Virus record (IMG/VR): IMGVR_UViG_3300042539_001453
Coordinates: 1-26,488 of that record
From: a virus
Strand: one strand, 5' to 3'
Length of the DNA: 26,488 nt
Made by a program: the position numbers and the translations under genes. Shown here one piece after another: positions 1 to 6,129 of this stretch. Positions within the stretch are counted from its first letter, which is position 1; each line of letters begins with the position of its first letter. Below the pieces are notes generated by a model that was given only the letters and a program-made list of their open reading frames with translations, did not search any database and was not told the DNA's origin.

Positions 1-1
1 A

Positions 2-88
2 CTAAGCAGAGAAGACAGAGAAATAATTGCAAAGCTAATTGAAGACAATTTAGAAATTACTAAGAAGACTCAACTTCCGTTTTTTTAA
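2..88 (+). CDS. C-terminal end of a plus-strand protein, truncated by the window edge
   Basis: An open frame enters from the left edge and ends at TAA 86-88. It encodes 28 residues ending in KKTQLPFF, and the visible part is charged and probably helical (REDREIIAKLIEDNLEI). I do not recognise the family from so short a piece. It converges on the minus-strand gene at 85-852, and the four bases TTAA at 85-88 supply the stop codon of both genes. The start and most of the protein lie outside the window. The frame could be chance, but its clean charge pattern and the shared stop make a real gene end more likely. Confidence 0.55.
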   Translation, partial: LSREDREIIAKLIEDNLEITKKTQLPFF

Positions 89-852
89 ATTGTCATTCCT
101 AAAAATTTGCTCTTAAATTCTACAACTTTTTTCTTCTTAAGTTTCTTCTTTTCTTTAGCTTCTCTAATACCTTTATCGGCAGCAGCTTTAATAGCTAGTT
201 TGTCCTGAGCAGTTTGTTGGAATGGAGCTTTAGCTTTAGCTGCATCAGCCGCAGCTTTAATAGCCGCATCTTTTTGTGCATTTGCAGCATTTGCCTGTTT
301 AGTAGCATTCATTTGTTGAACTGCTGCTGCTTGATCAGCTTGTCCTTTTGCTTGCTTGTCTGCTGCTGCTTTTGCAGGATCATATGTAGTACCTTGAGTA
401 GGTGGAGCACTTGCTGCTGGTGCAGCAGGTTGTTTTTCTAAAGCATCTATTGCTTTTTGCTTATCTTCGGGAGATAATTTTTCAATATCTGAAATAATAT
501 TATCTAAATTTGCATCACTTGCAGCTGGAGCGACTGCTGGAGCACTACTACTTGCAGGCGCTGCGATAGAACTTGCAGCAGGTGTACTACTACCTGTAGT
601 TGATGCAGCACTTGCAGCGGGCCTACTACCACTTGTACTTGTTGCAGGAGCACTGCTACCTGTAGTTGGAGCTGGTGTTCCGGCATCTCCGCCATACTGT
701 GATCTTGCTTGAGCATACCCTTGTTTAGCACCAGACCACCAATCTTTAGCACCGCCTACAACATTACCTGCTAGTTTGCCCATGCCTTGACCAATGCCTC
801 TCATGCTTAATTCATCTAATTGATCTTCTGAAAGTAATTCATTGATTTTCAT
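85..852 (-). CDS. Ala/Pro/Ser-rich basic protein, candidate internal head or other virion protein
   Basis: This 255-residue protein is unrecognised beyond its composition. Residues 1-20 are amphipathic and acidic (MKINELLSEDQLDEL), followed by a Gly-rich stretch (GIGQGMGKLAGNVVGG) and WWSGAKQGYAQARSQYGG. A low-complexity Ala/Ser/Thr/Pro linker covers about residues 57-112. A helical Ala/Lys/Gln-rich segment follows, and the end is very basic (KEKKKLKKKK, then VVEFKSKFLGMTI). The start is supported by AGGAA at 862-866, 9 nt before the ATG. An exact T4 late promoter octamer lies upstream at 930-937, so expression should be late. T4 internal head proteins begin with a short targeting peptide cut by protease gp21 after (L/I)xE; LLSE at residues 6-9 fits that rule. 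The packaged-protein role is inference. Frames on the opposite strand here look like shadows of the biased composition. Confidence 0.8.
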   Translation of the reverse strand: MKINELLSEDQLDELSMRGIGQGMGKLAGNVVGGAKDWWSGAKQGYAQARSQYGGDAGTPAPTTGSSAPATSTSGSRPAASAASTTGSSTPAASSIAAPASSSAPAVAPAASDANLDNIISDIEKLSPEDKQKAIDALEKQPAAPAASAPPTQGTTYDPAKAAADKQAKGQADQAAAVQQMNATKQANAANAQKDAAIKAAADAAKAKAPFQQTAQDKLAIKAAADKGIREAKEKKKLKKKKVVEFKSKFLGMTI

Positions 853-879
853 ATTAAACTGTTCCTAATTTTTTAAATG

Positions 880-889
880 GGCAATTGCC
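880..889. repeat. 10-bp perfect palindrome in the leader of the Ala-rich gene
   Basis: GGCAATTGCC is a perfect palindrome between the late promoter at 930-937 and the ribosome binding site at 862-866. In the leader RNA it could form a small hairpin or a dimer contact, or it could be a protein site in DNA. At this length it could also be chance. Confidence 0.3.
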
Positions 890-929
890 TTTAATTGATA
901 TTATTTACATTTATTTCCAAATTATTGTT

Positions 930-937
930 TATTTATA
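930..937 (-). promoter_or_regulatory. T4-type late promoter, exact TATAAATA
   Basis: The minus strand reads TATAAATA at 937 down to 930, an exact match to the T4 late promoter octamer recognised by RNA polymerase carrying gp55, and gp55 is encoded in this window (5151-6047). Transcription would start about 5-7 bases downstream, near 924, giving a leader of about 70 nt before the ATG at 852. The first T overlaps the last base of the hairpin at 937-955. Confidence 0.7.
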
Positions 938-955
938 AACGAACTACGTTCGTTT
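937..955 (-). terminator. 8-bp hairpin closing the structured region, possible terminator
   Basis: AAACGAAC (937-944) and GTTCGTTT (948-955) form a perfect 8-bp stem with a 3-base loop. Minus-strand transcripts from the GIY-YIG gene and the structured region would meet it at their 3' side. The sequence after it on the minus strand is ATAAATAAAC rather than a U-run, so it is not a classical intrinsic terminator and may be an RNA-end or processing signal. It shares 954-955 with an alternative stem (954-960 with 975-981). Confidence 0.4.
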
Positions 956-1393
956 GCTCTTTCATCTTCGATTCAGAGCAACTTTAGTTAGTAAGAGATA
1001 GCTGCGAAGTGTTAACGAAGCAGTGTATTAATATCATTCAGATTAAGCGGTCACACTAAAGCCCGTTAGGGCCAAGAGTGCATCATTCGAGTAGCACAGT
1101 CACATAGCGTTAAAGCATTACAGTGGCGGTTGTCCGGTACCACGAGCTTCGTCTTCACAACGGCAGTTATACTACTCAACGCTATCTGTGTAGTATAACC
1201 TGGTCTTTTTAGACCATCTTTTTGCCTATTCTCTTACTTCAAACAATCAAACCGCGGCGAGTTTGCGATCTTCATCCCTTTCGGGGTAGTGATTGAGTGC
1301 TCACAACGACTAGAGACTTCCATCCCTGCGATCCGAGATCCAGGTTTAGGGCACCCGAGATTAGCTGGTGCTTGCTATTACCGTTTATTAGCC
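937..1393 (-). ncRNA. candidate large structured non-coding RNA, about 450 nt
   Basis: No convincing reading frame covers 853-1393, and 937-1393 is visibly richer in G+C than its AT-rich surroundings. Complementary pairs (plus coordinates): 990-998 with 1230-1238 (9 bp), extended by 999-1001 with 1226-1228 after a bulge; 1015-1021 with 1146-1152; 1022-1026 with 1053-1057 and 1028-1032 with 1042-1046; 1061-1064 with 1069-1072; 1166-1175 with 1190-1199 (10 bp); 1201-1206 with 1211-1216; 1244-1249 with 1290-1295; 1276-1278 with 1283-1285; 1325-1328 with 1341-1344 plus 1330-1333 with 1337-1340; 1351-1355 with 1367-1371. ATAGCGTT (1104-1111) matches AACGCTAT in the 1176-1189 loop, giving a pseudoknot. 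Minus strand is favoured because two short stems then carry GAAA and UAAC loops (GNRA and UMAC types), and flanking genes are minus. GOLLD-like phage RNA is one possibility; I cannot assign a family. The exact ends are unknown. Confidence 0.6.
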
Positions 1394-1822
1394 TTAAATT
1401 TTAGATTTTATATGTGAGCCATGGACGCGGACTTGAATGTGGCCGTTATAGTAATCGTCTGATTCTAATACACGGTATTCAAATTGAAGTTTTGCTTCTA
1501 TATATGAGCACTCCGCTTTTGATTTACAATAGTATAATATTTCTCTACTAAACTTTTCTGTACCTAGATTCTTTACATCTTCGTTTAGTTGTGTGTTTGA
1601 GCCGTAATATGTTTGCCAGTCTGATTCAATTTTGCTTTTAATTCGTTTTCTTTTTTTGTTGCCGTTCTTTAACTTAACAGTCTTGTAGGTCGTTTTACTA
1701 AATTTGCTTAATTTTTTTCCGATATATTTTTTACCCGTGACTACATTGGTTATTACGTATACATAACCTACGCAATCATCGGGTAATTCCGATACAATTT
1801 GTCCTTGATAGGTCCAGGACAT
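1394..1822 (-). CDS. GIY-YIG family endonuclease, Seg-like
   Basis: This 142-residue protein belongs to the GIY-YIG nuclease family of small phage endonucleases. The two hallmark strands are seen as GYVYVITN (residues 19-26) and KKYIGKK (about 31-37). Further along come W-TYYGSN, F-REILYYC, a Glu in EAKLQFEY that fits the catalytic metal-binding Glu position, and a YYNGHI segment as in T4-like phage members. It probably cleaves DNA, as a free-standing homing nuclease or in a repair role; no separate DNA-binding domain is obvious. The gene starts 3 nt after the stop of the Hc1-like gene, with no strong Shine-Dalgarno, so translational coupling is likely. The structured RNA begins immediately after its stop codon, a neighbourhood that could reflect mobility. 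Confidence 0.82.
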   Translation of the reverse strand: MSWTYQGQIVSELPDDCVGYVYVITNVVTGKKYIGKKLSKFSKTTYKTVKLKNGNKKRKRIKSKIESDWQTYYGSNTQLNEDVKNLGTEKFSREILYYCKSKAECSYIEAKLQFEYRVLESDDYYNGHIQVRVHGSHIKSKI

Positions 1823-1825
1823 TGA

Positions 1826-2023
1826 TTATTTTGTTACTTTTGCTTCTTTGCGAGCGTTTTTCTCAGCAGTAATTTCATTACGGCGAGCTTTTACTAGCTT
1901 ACCTAATTCTGCAAGTGCTTTACGAGCACGAGTCCCTGCTGCTGAATTTCCAGAAGTGAATTTTAAATCTTCTTTTAAAAATTCTTCGAATGTTGTTTGC
2001 ATTTGTACAGTTGTATTATTCAT
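1826..2023 (-). CDS. small basic protein resembling histone H1-like protein Hc1
   Basis: This 65-residue protein has an N-terminal FEEFLKEDLKF helix and a C-terminal basic helical half. The segment SGNSAAGTRARKALAELG, followed by KLVKARRNEITAEKNARK, matches the spacing of Arg, Lys and Glu residues in the chlamydial Hc1 histone-like family (GN-AA-R-R, then KL-K--R-E--AEK). By analogy it may bind DNA without sequence specificity, in the host cell or in the capsid. The start is supported by AGGAAGG about 10 nt upstream, and it overlaps the end of the preceding gene by 8 nt. It lies in the recombination-gene operon. The family resemblance is by eye; the gene itself is well supported by packing and ribosome binding site. 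Confidence 0.72.
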   Translation of the reverse strand: MNNTTVQMQTTFEEFLKEDLKFTSGNSAAGTRARKALAELGKLVKARRNEITAEKNARKEAKVTK

Positions 2024-2315
2024 GTTTTCTTGGCCTTCCTCTTTTTAATGGGTTTTCTTTTCTATAAGCACGGTCTGTTCTTTTCTGTGCTAATCTTTCT
2101 TTGGTATTATTTCTATTTTCTCTATAACTAGATAAGCTAGATTCTTGTAATTCTTTATGTAGTATAGCTAATTTTTTTGCAACTTTTCGTAATTCTCTAA
2201 CAGATTCTCTTCCAAAATTTTTCTTATAGATCATATGCTTGTTATGCAATTCGACCATAGTTTCTAAAATTAGATCGTATGTTCTAAGATAACGGTCATA
2301 TTCAACTTTCAACAT
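2016..2315 (-). CDS. hypothetical basic helical protein with C-terminal AT-hook-like motif
   Basis: I do not recognise this 99-residue protein as a named family. Residues 1-65 look helical and charged (MLKVEYDRYLRTYDLILETM, later VRELRKVAKKLAILHKELQ). The C-terminal third is strongly basic, with KERLAQKRTDRAYRKE and the final KRGRPRKHE. RGRPRK matches the core of an AT-hook, a minor-groove DNA-binding motif for AT-rich DNA. The start codon lies 14 nt inside the end of gene 46 and the stop overlaps the start of the Hc1-like gene, so it belongs to the same operon and is probably coupled in translation. A DNA-binding role is inferred from the motif and composition. Confidence 0.72.
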   Translation of the reverse strand: MLKVEYDRYLRTYDLILETMVELHNKHMIYKKNFGRESVRELRKVAKKLAILHKELQESSLSSYRENRNNTKERLAQKRTDRAYRKENPLKRGRPRKHE

Positions 2316-4086
2316 AATCTATATTATTGGAATAATTTGTAAATCCATTTTCTTTTACTACACGAAGAACATTGTTTACTCTACCTATTAATTCATCCTT
2401 ATGACTTATTAAGTATATATTCTTATTCCTCTCCCTGGCCATCTTTTTTAGGACAGCTAGAGCACTTTCTACTCCTGCTGCATCCATTCCTGCATCAACT
2501 AGTTCATCTATAAACAATAAATTAATATTTTGATACAATCCTTCCCAAACATCTCTAAAAGCAAAGCTCATAGACAGGATTAATCTATTCCGTTCACCTC
2601 TTGATAAATTATCAAAATCTAAATCTTGCCCTAGTTGAGTTATTTCAACATTTAGATCGTTTTGAAAAATTACACGATGTGGTAAACCTAACTTGTCGAT
2701 ATAATAGCTTAATCGTTTATTGAGATAAGTTAAGTTTTGATCAATTATTTTCTTACGCACAAAACTATCTTTATTGGTAAGAAGTTTGAGTAAGAACTCT
2801 TGATGGTCCTTTACTTTGGTTAAGGTGTTTATATGATCCCATGTAATTTCTTGAATTGCAGTTTTTTTCAATTCTTCAATTTGTTCATCATATGGATTTT
2901 GATCATTAACTTTATCTTCTAAACTTTTTTCTAATTGTTCTAAATTATTTTTATGTCCTAGTGCTTCTGCTTCTGTTTCGTAAAATGTAGTAGGTTTTTT
3001 ACCTTGCTTACCTATAGATTCTATTTCGTTGTTAATGATGCCTAGATCAGATATTACTTTTTGAGCATATGTATTAGCATCTTGAATATTTTTCTTAACT
3101 TCATCGACCATTTCTTTATGTTTGTGGTCGTGGATTTCTTGTTCACATGCAGGACATTTTTTATCTTTGAGCTTTTCTAGCTCTTTATTATATTTGTCAA
3201 ACGTTTTTCCAGCCTGTGTTACGGCTGTTTCTAACGTAGCTCGTTGTTTTGTTAATGCAGATAATCGTGTATTGTTATCGATCCATTTTTGTAGATCTTT
3301 ATGTGCTTGCAACTCGGCATTAATGTCAACATTTTCTAATTGCATTATAGCTTTTGCAATGTTCTCTATCTCAGTTTCTTTTTTAGTATTCCATGCTGAG
3401 CTTTTAATTTTAAGACTATCGATACTTTTTTGAATATTATCGTTTGCAGTTTTAACACCTTCAATACGATATTGCTCTTGTTGAATAGAATCTTTAGTTT
3501 CTTTAATTGAAGATTTTAATATCTCTGCTTTTTCACTTAGAAGCGTAATTCCTAGCAATTGTTCAATTACTTCTCTTTGATCAGCAGCCTTCATTGCTAA
3601 AAATGGCTCTGTATAAGTGTTAAGAGCCACTAAATGTTTAAACATAGTATGGCTCATTTCGAGCATCTGTTCAATTGCTTTTTGAGTTTCTCTACTATCT
3701 CCTTGACTATCGTCTTCTTCTTCTGTTTTTAACTGTTGGTTATTAACAAACAATTTAAGAACATTAGGTTTACGGCCTCTTTCAATACGATAGTTAATAT
3801 TATTTTTTTGAAATTTTACAGTAACTAACATATGTTTCCCATTAATTTTATTAATGAGATTTTCTTTTTTAATGTTAGTCAATGCTTGTCCATATAACGC
3901 ATAGCTTAAAGCGTTAATGATGGTAGTTTTTCCTGTGCCGTTACGACTACCAGTATCGTCACCACCGAGATCTAAGTTGCTTCCTAATACTAAGGTTAAG
4001 TGTTCTCGATCAAAATCAACTGCTTGAGTTTGATTTCCTACACTCATGAAGTTTTTTACAGTAATGTTTTCAATTAAGAAGCTCAT
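2302..4086 (-). CDS. 46: gp46, recombination endonuclease subunit (Rad50/SbcC-like ATPase)
   Basis: This 594-residue protein is the ATPase half of the phage gp46-gp47 complex, which resects DNA ends to start recombination-dependent replication and repair. Walker A is at residues 46-54 (GSRNGTGKT). A coiled coil of roughly residues 185-405 is interrupted by a zinc-hook CPAC at 311-314. The ABC signature LSRGER is at 494-499, Walker B NLLFIDE at 522-528, and the His-loop ISHKDE at 560-565. All key ATPase motifs are intact, and the length is near that of T4 gp46 (560). The start overlaps the stop of gene 47 in an ATGA arrangement, as expected for a coupled complex. The short coiled coil is normal for phage versions. 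Confidence 0.96.
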   Translation of the reverse strand: MSFLIENITVKNFMSVGNQTQAVDFDREHLTLVLGSNLDLGGDDTGSRNGTGKTTIINALSYALYGQALTNIKKENLINKINGKHMLVTVKFQKNNINYRIERGRKPNVLKLFVNNQQLKTEEEDDSQGDSRETQKAIEQMLEMSHTMFKHLVALNTYTEPFLAMKAADQREVIEQLLGITLLSEKAEILKSSIKETKDSIQQEQYRIEGVKTANDNIQKSIDSLKIKSSAWNTKKETEIENIAKAIMQLENVDINAELQAHKDLQKWIDNNTRLSALTKQRATLETAVTQAGKTFDKYNKELEKLKDKKCPACEQEIHDHKHKEMVDEVKKNIQDANTYAQKVISDLGIINNEIESIGKQGKKPTTFYETEAEALGHKNNLEQLEKSLEDKVNDQNPYDEQIEELKKTAIQEITWDHINTLTKVKDHQEFLLKLLTNKDSFVRKKIIDQNLTYLNKRLSYYIDKLGLPHRVIFQNDLNVEITQLGQDLDFDNLSRGERNRLILSMSFAFRDVWEGLYQNINLLFIDELVDAGMDAAGVESALAVLKKMARERNKNIYLISHKDELIGRVNNVLRVVKENGFTNYSNNIDYVES

Positions 4087-5099
4087 AGATTGTTATAAAT
4101 TTCTAGTAAAATTTTCTTATCAAATTGTTCTGATTCAACAGCTACTAAACTTTCAGTTACAATTTGATCTACACTTTCAAATTTTGTATCAGGATTATCT
4201 TCGACTGAAGTATCGAGACTTACTTTATCTTGAATCAAGCTAATTTCTCGAATGTCATATTCGTTTGTAAATGTTTCTTTAATAAAATTTGCTTCTTCAA
4301 AAGTAATATCAATATCGAGATTTACTTTTAAGTACATCTTACTTTTCATAATTTGATCTTTTTGATCAAGTAGTTCACTTAATTTAACATGTCTAAATTT
4401 TGGACAGTTATCCCAATTGATAAATTGAGGAGTTCCGCCCCATTCTAAAATCATCATTCCTCGTTCATCATCCCAGGTATCACTGAAGTTATGAGGAAAT
4501 GCGTTACCTATATACCAAATTTTACCTCTGTTTTGGCGTTTATGGAAATGCCCACTGAATACATATTCTTGATGTTTAAAATGTTCTGGTTGTAGTTCAC
4601 CGTGATCAGGCATTTGAACCATAGCGTTCATATAAAACAATGGTAATTCAAAATGACCAAACATATATCGGCTCTTAACTTTGCTGATATTTTTCCATTC
4701 GTCACCTACCAACCAAGGTACTAAGGTTACATCACCTATGGTGCATACATCTTCGACCACAGTGACGCCTGGAATATGTCGCCCGAATGCAGAACTATGA
4801 ATATCACGTTTATCTTTATAGAACAAATCGTGATTTCCTGGAAACCAAAAAAACTGATCAAAGGCTGCGCCGAGTTTTTCTAAACAACGTATGCTAGTAT
4901 CTAAGGTTGCTAAATTTATGTTATTTCTATTGTTATGCCAGTCTCCCATAAAGATACCAATATCGCAATCTTGTAATTGTGATTGTCTAATAAACCAGTC
5001 AACAAACTCTTCGCAATCTTTATTATGAATACTACTATTAGACTTAAGGCCGATATGTAAATCAGTAAATGCTGCACATTTTTTAAATAATTGTTTCAT
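4083..5099 (-). CDS. 47: gp47, recombination endonuclease subunit (Mre11/SbcD-like nuclease)
   Basis: This 338-residue metallophosphoesterase is the nuclease partner of gp46. The motifs appear in order: DLHIG (residues 13-17), GDWH (52-55), GNHD (88-91), a GHFE segment (148-151) and SGHFHKRQ (182-189), which supply the metal ligands and catalytic His residues of the Mre11 family. The C-terminal part (about 225-338) is the region expected to contact the base of the gp46 coiled coil. It lies 51 nt downstream of gene 55; the ribosome binding site is weak (GGAT close to the ATG), so expression may depend on read-through from gene 55. The length matches T4 gp47 (339). Confidence 0.96.
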   Translation of the reverse strand: MKQLFKKCAAFTDLHIGLKSNSSIHNKDCEEFVDWFIRQSQLQDCDIGIFMGDWHNNRNNINLATLDTSIRCLEKLGAAFDQFFWFPGNHDLFYKDKRDIHSSAFGRHIPGVTVVEDVCTIGDVTLVPWLVGDEWKNISKVKSRYMFGHFELPLFYMNAMVQMPDHGELQPEHFKHQEYVFSGHFHKRQNRGKIWYIGNAFPHNFSDTWDDERGMMILEWGGTPQFINWDNCPKFRHVKLSELLDQKDQIMKSKMYLKVNLDIDITFEEANFIKETFTNEYDIREISLIQDKVSLDTSVEDNPDTKFESVDQIVTESLVAVESEQFDKKILLEIYNNL

Positions 5100-5150
5100 C
5101 TACAATCCGTTATAGGGTCTCTTAATTTTATAATCTTGTATCCCTTAAAG

Positions 5151-6047
5151 TCAAACTTCTTGGTCATCGTCTTCAACCGTTTCTTCGCTCTTAGGCATTC
5201 TAAAGTTTTTATAAAGTTCTGCTTGACGTGCAGTTTCTTCTGCATATTCCTGTTGATATTGTCTAGTTAAGCTAGGTGTTAGACCTGCTTCTTCTAACAT
5301 ATCGTCTCGAATATTTTGATTTTTCTTTTCGATATTTAAAATTCTAGTAAAGCTATTAGTGACTGCTGCGGTGTAATATGCAAATGGATTTTCTGATTTT
5401 GATTCGTCGAATTGTAATCCAATTTGACTAAGTTGAAGTATTGCTTGCCCCTTCATCTCTTCAATATAGGTGTATCCTCTCCAATTTGCTCGTTGTGCAT
5501 ATCTTTCGGATAATTTTAAAAACATGCGTCCTAGTTCTTCAGTAATTCTACCGTGGTCTTTGGAAAATTTACCTTTTTCGATAGAGCCTTTCCAGTGACT
5601 TTTACCTACACAAACTAATTCTTCGTCTTCAAATTTCCAATGTTGGAATGGAGGAAAATTTACTTTATCATGACTATCTGCTGTAGTTTTTGTGGTCTTT
5701 TTTCTTCCTGGTGCTAGCGGAATATGCTCAAATGTCATTATTCTAAATACTAGATCAGTTTTTTCTATAGTTTTATAATCTGGAGTAACTTCTGCTAGTT
5801 TTATTTTCTTATTTCCTGCGTTTCTTTCAGCAGTAAATGCCTGTAACCCTATTCTTTTTGCTCTATTTCGTTTAGCTTCTGCAATAGTTCTAATATTAAT
5901 TTTTTCTAAACTAGTTAAAATTATGTCATGTTGACTATATTCTTTTTTTGTAAAAGTTGAAAAACTGCATTTACTTTTATGTATTTCGGACAGTAAATCT
6001 CTATTATTTAAATATTTTACTTTTCGTATTGATGGCAAGGCTGTCAT
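5151..6047 (-). CDS. 55: gp55, late-transcription sigma factor with long N-terminal extension
   Basis: This protein directs host RNA polymerase core to phage late promoters. The sigma-like region is residues about 168-262: ITEELGRMFLKLSERYAQRANW, then YTYIEEMKGQAILQLSQIG, FDESKSENPFAYYTAAVTNS and FTRILNIEKKNQNIRDD, which parallels the region-2-like part of T4 gp55. The protein is 298 residues against 185 in T4. The extra N-terminal portion contains NIRTIAEAKRNRAKR and a block with FRIMTFEHIPLAPGRKK and NFPPFQHWKF. The C-terminus is acidic (SEETVEDDDQEV), where T4 gp55 has its clamp-binding tail; a hydrophobic clamp-binding motif is not obvious here. AAAGGA at 6060-6065 supports the start. The gene heads the leftward operon under the strong promoter at 6073-6101. 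Confidence 0.9.
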   Translation of the reverse strand: MTALPSIRKVKYLNNRDLLSEIHKSKCSFSTFTKKEYSQHDIILTSLEKINIRTIAEAKRNRAKRIGLQAFTAERNAGNKKIKLAEVTPDYKTIEKTDLVFRIMTFEHIPLAPGRKKTTKTTADSHDKVNFPPFQHWKFEDEELVCVGKSHWKGSIEKGKFSKDHGRITEELGRMFLKLSERYAQRANWRGYTYIEEMKGQAILQLSQIGLQFDESKSENPFAYYTAAVTNSFTRILNIEKKNQNIRDDMLEEAGLTPSLTRQYQQEYAEETARQAELYKNFRMPKSEETVEDDDQEV

Positions 6048-6072
6048 TATTGTTATTTTTCCTTTAATGGTT

Positions 6073-6101
6073 ATTATAGCAATAGAATTTTGCTATGTCA
6101 A
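6073..6101 (-). promoter_or_regulatory. consensus sigma70 promoter with extended -10, driving gene 55 and the leftward operon
   Basis: On the minus strand, TTGACA (6101-6096) and TATAAT (6078-6073) are both perfect consensus hexamers, separated by exactly 17 bases. The base triplet before the -10 is TGC, an extended -10 (TGn). Transcription would start near 6066, one base before the AAAGGA ribosome binding site, giving a leader of only about 19 nt to the ATG at 6047. This is an early-type promoter for unmodified host polymerase. Confidence 0.88.
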
Positions 6102-6129
6102 ATAGGTTATCAGAGCATTTTATTTATTG

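Noticed and set aside
480-680. Tandem DNA repeat or CRISPR-like pattern in the Ala/Pro/Ser linker
   Set aside because: The similarity comes from low-complexity codons of irregular spacing; there are no constant repeats with unique spacers.
214-752. Plus- and minus-strand frames overlapping the Ala-rich gene
   Set aside because: They are Cys/Ser- or Gln/Val/Leu-rich shadows caused by the biased GCA/GCT-type repeats of the real gene.
1234-1323. 29-residue minus-strand reading frame inside the structured region (ATG at 1323, stop at 1234)
   Set aside because: It lies across several RNA helices, has no convincing ribosome site and its translation looks random, so a chance frame is more likely.
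853-1393. Group I intron with its GIY-YIG endonuclease
   Set aside because: I could not find a convincing P3-P7 core pairing, and the flanks are not two halves of one interrupted gene. The endonuclease gene is outside the folded part.
853-1393. tRNA or tmRNA gene in the non-coding stretch
   Set aside because: A CTCGAAT-like T-loop resemblance near 1085 has no matching acceptor and anticodon arms, and no CCA-type end fits.
1405-1412. TATAAAAT on the minus strand as promoter of the structured RNA
   Set aside because: It lies within the GIY-YIG coding end, has no matching -35 and only six of eight late-octamer bases, so it is common in AT-rich DNA.
1801-1820. Small inverted repeat GTCCT/AGGAC at the start of the GIY-YIG gene
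   Set aside because: Only 5 bp with a 10-base loop and within coding sequence; not distinguishable from chance.
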